Origin: Pectobacterium polaris
GTDB lineage: Bacteria; Pseudomonadota; Gammaproteobacteria; Enterobacterales; Enterobacteriaceae
Direction of reading: 5' to 3'
Assembly (NCBI RefSeq): GCF_002307355.1
Contig: NZ_CP017481.1
Span: 4,216,001-4,280,000, forward strand
DNA length: 64,000 nucleotides
In this document: positions 1 through 7,886 of the stretch, piece by piece
Layout: every line of letters starts with the position of its first letter
Numbering within the stretch: position 1 is the first letter of the stretch
The notes under the pieces: generated by a model
What the model was told of the DNA's origin: nothing
The model's input: the letters and a program-made list of their open reading frames with translations, nothing else
Database searches by the model: none
Program-made: the position numbers and the translations under genes

Positions 1-1194
1 CGTGCGATCCAGCCAGAGGCTCAGGCACGCCAGCACCTGCGTTCGCTGGCCGAAGCCAGTCAGCTGTGGTGATGCCACGTCGTACTGCAAACGGTCGTCA
101 CGACTCAGGCGAGAATGGTATAGCGACGTCAGATCGTCCAACACAGATTTTACCGACCACTCATCCTCGGTTTCGAAGGCCAGAGAAGGTCGGCACGCCT
201 GTAGTCGCGCCATCGCCTCTTCCCCTTCACGCCATGCCGATTCCAGCGCAACATTGCTGCGATCTTCGCCGTTTAAACGCCGTGCCGCCGCCAACATATT
301 GAGCGGACAGTTCAACTGCACCATGGCGACCCCCAGAGATTCACGGATAGCCGCCAGCAGTATGCCATTCGCAATTTGCTGCTTCAGGCGATCCAATCGC
401 CCCTGCTGTTGCTGCTGCTGTTGTTCAGTACAGTCGGTAATGACAATCAAGGTGCGCGGTAAGGCACTATCGGTGAAGTAGCGGCTGGCCTCTTCGTTCA
501 CGCCCGGCAACGCCCAACTCCCCAGCATCAGCCAGCGTACCGCGCCACGAACCATCACCGGCAACGGCCTTCCCTCACGCAGCGTGTCCTTATTCTTGCC
601 ATAATCCAGCACTGACAGCAGCTCTTTACCACCGCAGTCGGCACACAGCGTTTTATAGGCCAGGTTATCCATAATGACGCGGTCTTTCTCATCAACCACC
701 ACGACCGCCGCGGGGATGTTATTCAACACGGCGGTCATGAGCGTCATGTGGTTACGCAAACGCTGTTCAAGGGCATAGCTGGCGCTAATGTCTTTATGCA
801 TCGCCAGATAATGCTCTAGCTCGCCCTGCGCGTTGACGATCGGCGTAATATCAATCTCAGCCAGATAGAGGGAGCCATCGCGACGGCGGTTAATCAATTG
901 CCCTCGCCAGGCCGATCCCTGTAATAAGGTCTGCCACATATCGCTGTAGACTTCCCCGGGCGTTTGCTGACTGGCGAGAATACGGTGGTTTTGCCCTAAT
1001 AATTGGGACAGCGAAAAACCAGTCAGACGACAGAAGGCCGGATTGGTGTACACAATACGTGCCTGTGGGTCGGTCACAGAGATCGCCACTGACGATTGCT
1101 CCACGACGGTAGAGAACAGCGCCGGATGCTGGCGCGATAAATGACTGACAATCTCCCCCGGCGGGAAAGACTCCATTATCAGGTTTATGGTCAT
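1..1194 (-). CDS. nifL: NifL, nitrogen-fixation anti-activator (partial, C-terminus beyond window)
   Basis: NifL is the redox- and nitrogen-sensing flavoprotein that binds and inhibits the sigma-54 activator NifA. The frame is open for 398 codons and runs off the left edge; the Klebsiella protein is about 495 residues, so roughly 100 C-terminal residues are missing from view. The N-terminus carries a PAS domain (VVEQSSVAISVTDP, then YTNPAFCRLTGFS at about residues 45-57) that binds FAD in the family, followed by a second PAS-like region. A run of seven glutamines at residues 258-264 looks like an interdomain Q-linker. The start was set at MTINLIME by comparison with Klebsiella NifL; an in-frame ATG six codons later is an alternative. 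It is divergent from nifF, and nifA should follow downstream outside the window. Confidence 0.93.
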   Translation of the reverse strand, partial: MTINLIMESFPPGEIVSHLSRQHPALFSTVVEQSSVAISVTDPQARIVYTNPAFCRLTGFSLSQLLGQNHRILASQQTPGEVYSDMWQTLLQGSAWRGQLINRRRDGSLYLAEIDITPIVNAQGELEHYLAMHKDISASYALEQRLRNHMTLMTAVLNNIPAAVVVVDEKDRVIMDNLAYKTLCADCGGKELLSVLDYGKNKDTLREGRPLPVMVRGAVRWLMLGSWALPGVNEEASRYFTDSALPRTLIVITDCTEQQQQQQQGRLDRLKQQIANGILLAAIRESLGVAMVQLNCPLNMLAAARRLNGEDRSNVALESAWREGEEAMARLQACRPSLAFETEDEWSVKSVLDDLTSLYHSRLSRDDRLQYDVASPQLTGFGQRTQVLACLSLWLDRT

Positions 1195-1224
1195 GGTCTA
1201 CCCTTACAACATCAGATGCCGCCA

Positions 1225-1240
1225 TGTCAGGTTCGCAACA
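1225..1240. promoter_or_regulatory. NifA upstream activator site (TGT-N10-ACA) in the nifL-nifF region
   Basis: The sequence reads TGT CAGGTTCGCA ACA, an exact match to the NifA-binding consensus. It lies about 275 bases upstream of the nifF -24 element and downstream of the nifL promoter, so it more probably serves nifF. A second copy with N11 spacing (1244-1260) follows directly and may be a degenerate partner. Confidence 0.6.
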
Positions 1241-1296
1241 ATTTGTGCCACGTACCGACATCCTTATTCCGGTCGATTACCGGCACCCAATAACCA

Positions 1297-1313
1297 TGCA
1301 AACATTACGCCCT
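1297..1313 (-). promoter_or_regulatory. Sigma-54 promoter of nifL(A)
   Basis: On the minus strand the sequence is AGGGCGTAATGTTTGCA, with GG and GC separated by exactly ten bases. It closely resembles the recalled Klebsiella nifLA promoter AGGGCGCACGGTTTGCA. Transcription would start near 1287, giving a leader of about 95 bases before the nifL ATG. Confidence 0.8.
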
Positions 1314-1451
1314 TTATTCATTAACCTGACTAAACATTGATCGTACCCCCTGTTTTCACGTTAATCCGCGTAGAACTCTTGTTTCATCAGGTAAAAATCA
1401 CGATTCACTCACGGCTCAACCTCCCCAATAAGATCATCCATAGTGCAGTAT

Positions 1452-1468
1452 TGCGCTAAAAACGTGCA
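1452..1468. promoter_or_regulatory. Candidate NtrC-binding dyad upstream of nifL
   Basis: TGCGCTA-AAA-ACGTGCA resembles the NtrC consensus TGCACYA-N3-TRGTGCA at five of seven bases in each half. It lies about 140-155 bases upstream of the nifL -24 element, similar to the NtrC-site placement known for Klebsiella nifLA. A further half-site-like TAGTGCA is at 1441-1447. Assigned by eye only. Confidence 0.45.
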
Positions 1469-1498
1469 AAATATCGCCAGAATACGGATTGCTAAATC

Positions 1499-1514
1499 TG
1501 GCATGATATTCGCA
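1499..1514 (+). promoter_or_regulatory. Sigma-54 promoter of nifF
   Basis: TGGCATGATATTCGCA has GG (1500-1501) and GC (1512-1513) separated by ten bases, the invariant core of a -24/-12 promoter. Transcription would begin near 1524, 56 bases before the nifF ATG. Confidence 0.8.
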
Positions 1515-1579
1515 ACGCCCTGTACAGATACCGGCTGCCGACGGCGGCGATCCTTCTCAATATCAGTCAGGAGCGAACT

Positions 1580-2110
1580 ATGGCGAACATTGGTATTTTC
1601 TTTGGCACCGATACGGGAAAAACCCGCAAGATCGCCAAAATGATTCATCAAAAATTGGGTGACGCGGCGGATTCGCCGGTCAATATCAACCGAACCTCTC
1701 TGGACAGTTTTCTCTCTTATTCGGTTCTGCTGTTAGGCACGCCGACGCTGGGTGAAGGCCAATTACCAGGCATGGAGGCAGGGTGTGAGAATGAGTCCTG
1801 GCAAGAGTTTATTGCTGATTTGCCGGGTGAAGCACTGGCGGACAAGACGGTGGCCTTGTTCGGATTGGGCGATCAGCAAGGCTATCCTGATAATTTTGCC
1901 AGCGGGATGAAAACCTTATACGACGTGGTCACCGCGTGCGGTGCCAAGGTTATCGGAGCCTGGCCGAATGCTGGGTATGACTTCAACGCCTCTGCCGCCT
2001 TGGTGGATGACCAGTTTGTCGGCTTGGTGTTGGATCAGGATAACCAGTATGACCTCACCGATGAACGGCTCGATAGCTGGCTGGAAACACTCAAACCCGC
2101 AATCGGCTGA
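1580..2110 (+). CDS. nifF: NifF, nitrogenase flavodoxin
   Basis: NifF is the cytoplasmic FMN flavodoxin that carries electrons from NifJ to the Fe protein NifH. The 176-residue protein starts MANIGIFFGTDTGKTRKIAK, where the GTDTGKT phosphate loop binds FMN. The typical long-chain flavodoxin segments LLGTPTLGEGQLPG and VALFGLGDQQGYPDNF follow. Length matches the Klebsiella protein. The ATG has AGGAG about six bases upstream and a sigma-54 element 80 bases upstream. It is divergent from nifL and converges on nifM. Confidence 0.96.
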   Translation: MANIGIFFGTDTGKTRKIAKMIHQKLGDAADSPVNINRTSLDSFLSYSVLLLGTPTLGEGQLPGMEAGCENESWQEFIADLPGEALADKTVALFGLGDQQGYPDNFASGMKTLYDVVTACGAKVIGAWPNAGYDFNASAALVDDQFVGLVLDQDNQYDLTDERLDSWLETLKPAIG

Positions 2111-2119
2111 TCGGCTAAA

Positions 2120-2143
2120 AGGTGGAGATCTTCGGCTCTCCAC
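2120..2143. repeat. Upstream copy of the nifF terminator stem (direct repeat)
   Basis: This 24-base stretch differs at one base from 2386-2409. It has the GGTGGAG/CTCCAC stem but no following T run, so it probably does not terminate by itself. The two copies flank the palindromic element between them. Confidence 0.7.
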
Positions 2144-2166
2144 GTGAGGTTGCTGACAAAGTCCGT

Positions 2167-2355
2167 AAAGCGGGAGTAACGGATAGATCGTAAAGACGCT
2201 GTAAATACGTCCATGTACGCTCGGCTTGCGCAGATATGAATCTCATCCCTGAGATTCACCCTTGCAGGGCCGTCGCTAGCGACGTTCAAAAACGTTCCTG
2301 ACGTTTTTGTCCATGGCGCAAACGCTTTACTCTTCTATTCCGTTACTCCCGTTTT
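2167..2355. repeat. MITE-like interspersed element with imperfect terminal inverted repeats
   Basis: The ends CGGGAGTAACGGATAG (2171-2186) and CTATTCCGTTACTCCCG (2335-2351) are inverted repeats with one added base. The interior contains further palindromes: GTCGCTAGCGAC at 2272-2283 and AACGTT repeats at 2283-2307. No protein is encoded. It is about 185 bp, non-coding and palindromic, which suggests an enterobacterial interspersed repeat; I cannot name the family. Confidence 0.6.
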
Positions 2356-2385
2356 CATTCGGTAAATAGCTTCGTTAACGGTAGG

Positions 2386-2416
2386 AGGTGGAGATCTTCA
2401 GCTCTCCACCTTTTTA
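2386..2416 (+). terminator. Rho-independent terminator of nifF
   Basis: GGTGGAG and CTCCACC form a stem around GATCTTCAGCT-type sequence and are followed by TTTTTAT. It lies 276 bases after the nifF stop, on the far side of the palindromic element, and precedes the end of convergent nifM. Confidence 0.7.
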
Positions 2417-2462
2417 TCTTCCCTCAGTAAACCACTGGCACACGACTTACCACGTTCTATTC

Positions 2463-3260
2463 CTATTCACGATTTACCACCAACTGCGCCAGCCATTGGC
2501 GTTGCTGTTCCTTCTGGCGCTGCAACAACAGGTGGTCATAGGCTTTTGCCAGCGCGTCCTCTTGCTCCATCGGCATTTCCGGCCGAATCGCTTCGCACAA
2601 CAACAGGTGCCAGCCTATGTCAGTCGCAACGGGGGCGCTGAGTTCTCCTTCGTGTAGCGTAAACAGTACCTGCTCCAGTGGGGCAAACAACAGCCCACGA
2701 CTAACCCATCCCAGCAAACCGCCCTCCAACGCCGTCGGACATTGGGAATGGCGCTCGGCCAACGTCGCGAACGCGGCGGTATCCGACTGTAGCTGGCGAC
2801 GCAGTACAAGAAGCTGCCTGTTGACGGCTTCGGCATCGTCGTCCCCCGTGGTCAGCAGAATATGCCGGGTTAAACGCTGTTCTGGGCGACAAAAACGTGC
2901 GGCATGACGCTGATACCACCGCTCAACCTCTGCGGAGGTCGGCAGCGGCACCTGCTCGGAAATACTCGCAAGCTGCCCTGCCATCAGCACATGATGTTGA
3001 ATGACCGCGGTACGATCGGCCGCAGACAATCCAGACTGCCGCAAATCAGGTTCCAGCTCGTGGGTGACCGCCTGCACCAGTTCTGGCGTCACCGCTGCGA
3101 CACTTTTCTGCGCCGCCTCCACCACAGCTTGTTCCAGCAGCAACTGGCGAGCCAATTGCTGCTGGAGAAGCCGCTGGCGATCTACCGGCAATTGCGTCGG
3201 TGTGGTGTTCCACATTTTTTGCGCCAGACGCCATTCGCTGAAGCGCTGCCAGGCCAACAT
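2463..3260 (-). CDS. nifM: NifM, peptidyl-prolyl isomerase for NifH maturation
   Basis: NifM is a parvulin-type prolyl isomerase needed to fold the Fe protein. The 265 residues match the usual length (about 266). The N-terminus MLAWQRFSEWRLAQKMWN resembles Klebsiella NifM, and the C-terminal half holds the rotamase domain with RPEQRLTRHILLT at about residues 124-136, the LGWVSRGLL motif and GWHLLLCEAIRP. It is the last gene of the nifUSVWZM operon; its ATG overlaps the nifZ stop (TGATG), suggesting translational coupling. Confidence 0.94.
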   Translation of the reverse strand: MLAWQRFSEWRLAQKMWNTTPTQLPVDRQRLLQQQLARQLLLEQAVVEAAQKSVAAVTPELVQAVTHELEPDLRQSGLSAADRTAVIQHHVLMAGQLASISEQVPLPTSAEVERWYQRHAARFCRPEQRLTRHILLTTGDDDAEAVNRQLLVLRRQLQSDTAAFATLAERHSQCPTALEGGLLGWVSRGLLFAPLEQVLFTLHEGELSAPVATDIGWHLLLCEAIRPEMPMEQEDALAKAYDHLLLQRQKEQQRQWLAQLVVNRE

Positions 3261-3703
3261 CAGCGATCCTCCTCCGCCAGTTCCAGTGCACTAGCCGGCA
3301 CCTGAAACCAACGCTCACCAAACATCACCGTGTAACAATCTCCCCGATCCCCTTGGCCCGTCGCGAAAATCTGTCCACGCTGACCGACGTCCACCACCTG
3401 TTCACCGTTGATAGAGAGCACTTGCCTGCTGTGGACGCCATCACCGTACTGAAAAGTCCCAGCGTGCCACGGCACGGCCTCGGCGATCAGCTCCTGCTCA
3501 CGGCAGCCCACGACCCGATCGTCATCCAGAAAATGCACTTGATAGATCAGCTGGTCCTGAAGAAAGACGCCCCATTCACGCACATATCCTACCGTGCCGC
3601 GCCGCACCAGCAGTTCGCCCCGCTTCATGCCCGCCATCGTGCCGTCGTTACGCAGTGAACGCACCACGCGCACCGCATCACCAAATGCAAAGCGCGGTAT
3701 CAT
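3260..3703 (-). CDS. nifZ: NifZ, nitrogenase MoFe protein P-cluster maturation
   Basis: NifZ assists formation of the second P-cluster of the MoFe protein. The protein is 147 residues (Klebsiella about 148) and shows the NifZ domain from PRFAFGDAVRVVRSLRNDGT at the N-terminus through GELLVRRGTVGYVREWG at about residues 29-45. It overlaps nifW by four bases (ATGA) upstream and nifM by one base downstream, in line with tight operon coupling. Confidence 0.92.
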   Translation of the reverse strand: MIPRFAFGDAVRVVRSLRNDGTMAGMKRGELLVRRGTVGYVREWGVFLQDQLIYQVHFLDDDRVVGCREQELIAEAVPWHAGTFQYGDGVHSRQVLSINGEQVVDVGQRGQIFATGQGDRGDCYTVMFGERWFQVPASALELAEEDR

Positions 3704-3957
3704 GACGTCACCTCCCGCTGATGGCAGCGATAGCTTTCCGCCAACAGCCGACGCGCAAGCTGCCAGTCCGCATCTTGTAATGCCTCCAGCGTGTTACGCA
3801 GAGGGACTGCCGCACGCAAGCGGCGGTGGAAATCACTCAACACCGATAAGCTACAGGTTTGCAAGATATGGGCTTCGTAAGGGACGGCAAAAAAATCAAA
3901 AAAGTCTTCCGCACTGTCTAGCTCATCAACGCCGGGTAACTGGTAGAACCATTCCAT
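3700..3957 (-). CDS. nifW: NifW, MoFe protein stabilising/protection factor
   Basis: NifW associates with the MoFe protein and helps its maturation or oxygen protection. The start is placed at [20 protein letters not shown], which is where the NifW family begins; earlier in-frame ATGs lie deep inside nifV and are unlikely. The product is 85 residues, close to the Klebsiella length of 86, with the conserved [10 protein letters not shown] segment. Its first 32 bases overlap the end of nifV in another frame. Confidence 0.9.
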   Translation of the reverse strand: MEWFYQLPGVDELDSAEDFFDFFAVPYEAHILQTCSLSVLSDFHRRLRAAVPLRNTLEALQDADWQLARRLLAESYRCHQREVTS

Positions 3958-5101
3958 CGCTTGCCCTCCCCATTGCCGCATCGCTGCCACAGAGTTCCCG
4001 ATACATTTCCAGCAATTCATAATCCAGGGGATTACGCTTCCAGTTTTCCGCAAAAGCGCGGACGCTACGCAGCAGCGCTTCGGTCTCGGTCGCCTGCGGC
4101 TGATAGCCCAGACGAGCAAAAATCCCCTCTACGGCTTGCCGCCCCGAGTGTTTGCCCAGAACCAGACGGAACTCGCGCCCCATCAGCGCCGGATCGATCC
4201 CCTGATAGCTGAAGCTGTCATTGAGCAAGGCCGCGACATGTACGCCGGATTCATGGGTAAACACCTGCTCACCCACCAGTGGCTGTTGCTTATCGATCGT
4301 GCGCTGCGCGGCGCTGGCGACCAACTGGCACAGCGCGGGCAGGCGAGCAAAGTGGATACCGCTATCACGGCCAAGGCAACGTTCCAGCGCCAACGCGACG
4401 GTTTCCAACGCGGCATTACCTGCCCGTTCCCCCAACCCCAGCACCGTGGTGTTAACATGGGAAACCCCGGCCTCTACCGCCGCCAGCGTGTTGGCCGTGG
4501 CTAGCCCAAGATCGTTATGCGCATGCATTTCAATCTCACCGCCCCAGTTTTGCCGCAAGGTACTGATACGGGCAAAGGTGGAGAACGGATCAAGCACGCC
4601 CAGCGTATCCGCAAAGCGCAACCGTTCAGCGCCTGCCGCACTGGCGGTAGTCGCTATCTGACGCAGCGTGTCGTCGCTAGCGCGAGAGGCATCTTCACAG
4701 CCGACACACACGCGTAATCCTTGCTGACGAGCCTGTTCAATCAGCGTGGAAAGCTGTGGCAACAATGCCTTGAGCGGCTGGCGCAGCTTCTGTTCACGCA
4801 GCCGATCGGACGCGGGGATAGAAATATCCACCCAATTCATCCCCAGATCGGCGCTTTGCTGGATTTCCAGCGCATTCATCCGGCACCAGGTCATCAGTTC
4901 CGTGTCCGGCAGGCGGCGACGGATAACGGCAATTCGCGCTCGCTCATCGCCGCCCATCGCGGGGATCCCTACCTCTAACGCAGTTAGACCGGCATCCACC
5001 AGGGCCTCCGCAATCGCCAGCTTTTCACTGGCGCGAAACGCGACGCCGGGACTCTGTTCACCATCGCGCAGCGTGGTGTCATTAATGATGATATCCGCCA
5101 T
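3926..5101 (-). CDS. nifV: NifV, homocitrate synthase
   Basis: NifV condenses acetyl-CoA with 2-oxoglutarate to (R)-homocitrate, the organic ligand of FeMo-cofactor. The 391-residue protein opens with [20 protein letters not shown], the DRE-TIM metallolyase signature, and carries the metal-binding HAHNDLG motif at about residues 195-201 and the ESGVHV segment near residue 280. It lies between nifS (15 bases upstream) and nifW (overlapping). Confidence 0.96.
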   Translation of the reverse strand: MADIIINDTTLRDGEQSPGVAFRASEKLAIAEALVDAGLTALEVGIPAMGGDERARIAVIRRRLPDTELMTWCRMNALEIQQSADLGMNWVDISIPASDRLREQKLRQPLKALLPQLSTLIEQARQQGLRVCVGCEDASRASDDTLRQIATTASAAGAERLRFADTLGVLDPFSTFARISTLRQNWGGEIEMHAHNDLGLATANTLAAVEAGVSHVNTTVLGLGERAGNAALETVALALERCLGRDSGIHFARLPALCQLVASAAQRTIDKQQPLVGEQVFTHESGVHVAALLNDSFSYQGIDPALMGREFRLVLGKHSGRQAVEGIFARLGYQPQATETEALLRSVRAFAENWKRNPLDYELLEMYRELCGSDAAMGRASDGMVLPVTRR

Positions 5102-5115
5102 TGCCGCTCCCTTTA

Positions 5116-6323
5116 TCAGCCATAGGTCGGCAAAAACTCGCCGCCCGATACCGTCTGAGGTTTGCCCTGTTGCCAGTAAGGCGACAGCGTGCGCAGCCGC
5201 TCAACAATTGGCGGCAGTGCCGTAATCACCTGATCGATCTCTTTCTCACGGGTATAGCGCGACAAGGAAAAGCGAATGCTGCCATGCGCCGCCGTATAGG
5301 GAATATTCATCGCGCGCATCACATGGGAAGGTTCGAGCGAGCCAGAGGTGCAGGCGCTGCCGCTGGATGCGGCAATCCCCGTATGATTGAGCAGCAGCAG
5401 AATGGCTTCCCCTTCGATAAATTCAAAGGCGATATTGAGCGTATTGGGCGTACGCGGCTGCCCTTCGCCCATCACGATCACGCTGGGAATGACCTGTTCC
5501 AGTCCCTTTTGTAAACGGTCACGCAGCGGTTCCACCGCCGCACTCATCATCGGTAAATGCACATCCGCCAGTTCACAGGCGCTGCCCATCCCGACGATAC
5601 CGGCGATATTTTCAGTACCAGCGCGTCGTCCGCGCTCCTGATGCCCCCGCGCAGCAGCGGGCGAAACCGAGTAGAACGGCGCAGGTAGAGGCACCCCACG
5701 CCTTTCGGACCATGAATTTTGTGCGCCGAGCACGACAACATGTCGATATCGCAGCTCGACAGTACGATGGGGATTTTCCCAACCGCCTGCACCGCGTCAC
5801 AGTGAAACAGCGCGCCTTGTTCATGCGCCAGTGACGCCATTTCGCGTACCGGAAACAGCACGCCCGTTTCGTTGTTGGCCCACATCACCGTCACCAGCGC
5901 CACGCGGTCACTCAGCAGGGCACGGTATTGCGCCATGTCCAGCTCACCCTGCGCAGAAACGCCGACCTGATGGATGGTATAACCTTGCCGCGCGAGGTGT
6001 TCGCAGACTTCCAGCGTGGCCGGGTGTTCAACCGCGCTGGTAATGATTTCACGCCGCTCCGGTGCCAGCGCCACGGCGGAATGGATCGCGGTGGAGGTGG
6101 CCTCGGTGGCGCATGAGGTGAAAATAATTTCGCTGTCATAGCGTGCGCCCAGCAGGCTGGCAACCTGCTGACGTGCTCTCTCCAGCGCGCCGCGACAAGG
6201 GGCACCAAAATCGTGAATCGACGACGGATTACCGTAGTAATCGGTCAGGAACGGCATCATGGCCTCCAGCACCATCGGATCGAGACGGGTGGTGGCATTG
6301 TTATCGAGATAGATGTTTTTCAT
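5116..6323 (-). pseudogene. nifS: NifS cysteine desulfurase, interrupted by a -1 frameshift
   Basis: NifS is the PLP cysteine desulfurase that supplies sulfur to NifU for nitrogenase Fe-S clusters. The 5' part (from MKNIYLDNNATTRLDP at 6323) carries the PLP lysine in SAHKIHGPKG; the 3' part, in another frame and ending at 5116, carries the catalytic cysteine in SGSACTSGS. The frames join at a tract of five C on the plus strand (5644-5648), where RGG should continue into HQERGRRAGTEN; one extra G restores a 402-residue protein (Klebsiella 400). Everything outside the tract looks conserved, so a sequencing or assembly undercall, a very recent mutation and programmed slippage are all possible. 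As written, the product stops early and lacks the active cysteine. Confidence 0.9.
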
Positions 6324-6353
6324 GTGCGCTGCCTCGCTGAACAGTCAATAAGC

Positions 6354-7193
6354 TCACGCGGCCTGTGCCGCAACCACTTCCATATAGCGCCCCGTGCGTT
6401 CCACCAGCTTTTGTTGCAGCCAGGCCAGCGTCATGTCGGTCATCATGCAACCCTGACAGCTGCCCGACAGGCTTACCGTCACCTGATGGTCGCTGACGTT
6501 GAGTAGCGTCATGTCGCCCCCATCGGCCTGAATGTACGGACGCAGTTCCGCCACAACATCGGCTACCTGCCGCCACGTCGACGTCTCGGCTTCCGGTGCT
6601 TTGACTGTTTCAGGCAAGGCCGCCTGTTCTTCAATAATGGCCGCCAATGCCAGCTCGATTTTTTCATGGCACGCGGTGCACCCTCCGCCAGCTTTGGTGT
6701 AATTGATCACGTCCTCCAACGTCGTTAGGCCATTGGTCACCACCGCACGACGAATCTGCCCTTCATCCACGGCGAAGCATTTGCAAATCAGTGCGCCTTC
6801 TTCATGATCGTCTTCCAGCGTCTCGCCGCGATAGTTGGCGATAGCCGCGCGTAGTGCCTCTTGCCCCATCACGGAACAGTGCATTTTTTCTGGCGGTAAC
6901 CCATCGAGGTAATCTGCGATTTGCTGATTCGTGACCTGCTCGGCTTCATGCAGGGTGCGGCCGATAATCAGCTCAGTCAGTGCCGAAGAGGAAGCAATGG
7001 CGCTGCCGCAGCCGAAGGTTTGAAAACCGGCTTCCTGAATGGTTTCCGTTCCCGGATCCACCCGCAGCATGAGCCGTAGGGCATCGCCACAGCTCAGCGA
7101 ACCGACATCACCGACGGCATTCGCCTGCTCCACCACGCGGGCGTTACGCGGGTTAAAAAAATGGTCTTTCACTTTCTCGGAATAGTTCCACAT
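6354..7193 (-). CDS. nifU: NifU, Fe-S cluster scaffold
   Basis: NifU is the scaffold on which nitrogenase Fe-S clusters are built from NifS sulfur. All three modules are visible in 279 residues: an IscU-like N-terminus with cysteines in [15 protein letters not shown] and MHCSVMG (roughly residues 35, 62 and 106); a central [2Fe-2S] ferredoxin-like part with ICKCF and GCTACHE (about residues 136-175); and a C-terminal Nfu domain with GSCQGCMM (about residue 245). It is first in the nifUSVWZM operon, with a sigma-54 promoter about 87 bases upstream of its ATG. Confidence 0.96.
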   Translation of the reverse strand: MWNYSEKVKDHFFNPRNARVVEQANAVGDVGSLSCGDALRLMLRVDPGTETIQEAGFQTFGCGSAIASSSALTELIIGRTLHEAEQVTNQQIADYLDGLPPEKMHCSVMGQEALRAAIANYRGETLEDDHEEGALICKCFAVDEGQIRRAVVTNGLTTLEDVINYTKAGGGCTACHEKIELALAAIIEEQAALPETVKAPEAETSTWRQVADVVAELRPYIQADGGDMTLLNVSDHQVTVSLSGSCQGCMMTDMTLAWLQQKLVERTGRYMEVVAAQAA

Positions 7194-7279
7194 GCTCTCA
7201 GCTCCCTACAATACAGAGAGACGGAACTCTGAAGCTCCGGCTCCCACACAGGCGTTATGGACGGGGTAACTCAGAACAA

Positions 7280-7294
7280 GCAAATGTGATGCCA
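7280..7294 (-). promoter_or_regulatory. Sigma-54 promoter of nifUSVWZM
   Basis: On the minus strand TGGCATCACATTTGC has GG and GC separated by ten bases, a near-consensus -24/-12 element. The start would be near 7269, about 75 bases before the nifU ATG. Confidence 0.85.
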
Positions 7295-7340
7295 TTCACA
7301 AAAACACCTTGTAATCAAAGCAATAGCAAAATTACCCATA

Positions 7341-7368
7341 AAAAAACCGCGATCAATGTCGCGGTTTA
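7341..7368 (-). terminator. Terminator of nifENX, between nifX and the nifU promoter
   Basis: Minus-strand AAACCGCGA, a six-base loop, then TCGCGGTTT followed directly by a T run. The stem is nine base pairs. It lies about 50 bases after the nifX stop and sits between the NifA site (7378-7393) and the nifU promoter. Confidence 0.85.
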
Positions 7369-7377
7369 TGTCGGTTT

Positions 7378-7393
7378 TGTCGTACAGATGACA
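7378..7393. promoter_or_regulatory. NifA upstream activator site for nifU
   Basis: TGT CGTACAGATG ACA matches TGT-N10-ACA exactly. It lies about 85 bases upstream of the nifU -24 element, the usual NifA placement, and just after the nifX stop codon. Confidence 0.75.
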
Positions 7394-7418
7394 TTGTCAC
7401 GCCGTAGACCGTGAGGAC

Positions 7419-7886
7419 TCAGGAGGCGTCATCCTCCTCACGCCACTCGGTTTCCACGATTAATTGCTGGAAGCGATCTGGATCGCGCTGACGGCGTCGG
7501 GTCGCGTGTTCGCTATCCGCCCAGCATTGTTGGATTTGCTGCAACAGCTGTGCAATCGATGTCGCCTCTGGCACACGGATGGCACGGACGCCGACCTGCA
7601 ACAATTGGCGAAAGACTGTCTCGCCAATCGCCACACAATAGAGGGTGACACACGCGTCCAACGCATCGATACGGCTGGCGAGTTTGTCTTCGCCATGACC
7701 GTATTCCACATTGAAATCCACCACCTTCAATAGCTTGACCTCATGCTGTTTGACGCCATAAACCACCAGCCGCGGCGTGGCACCAAAATGCTGGTCTACA
7801 TGGTGATAATCCGAGCTGGCGAAGGCGACCTGCATCGACCACACTGCCGAACTGATGGTGCTGAGATTGCGGTTAACATGCGACAT
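7419..7886 (-). CDS. nifX: NifX, FeMo-cofactor precursor carrier
   Basis: NifX binds NifB-co and the VK-cluster during FeMo-cofactor assembly. The start is placed at MSHVNRNLSTISSAVW, preceded by a strong AGGAGGTGG ribosome site on the minus strand; this gives 155 residues, matching the family. The NifX/NafY-type domain is seen from MQVAFASSDYHHVDQHFGAT through ATSIAQLLQQIQQCW. The ATG lies 14 bases inside the end of nifN, so the two are translationally linked. A hairpin terminator follows. Confidence 0.93.
   Translation of the reverse strand: MSHVNRNLSTISSAVWSMQVAFASSDYHHVDQHFGATPRLVVYGVKQHEVKLLKVVDFNVEYGHGEDKLASRIDALDACVTLYCVAIGETVFRQLLQVGVRAIRVPEATSIAQLLQQIQQCWADSEHATRRRQRDPDRFQQLIVETEWREEDDAS

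Noticed and set aside
1235..1250. TGGCAC...TTGC on the minus strand as an alternative nifL promoter
   Set aside because: GG and GC are 11 bases apart; the element at 1297-1313 has the correct ten and matches Klebsiella.
1244..1260. Second NifA site beside the nifL start
   Set aside because: The spacing is N11, not N10, so it was not listed as a site of its own.
890..1261. Open frame of 123 codons on the minus strand near the left edge
   Set aside because: It lies in another frame over the start of nifL, whose frame is open to the window edge and matches the family.
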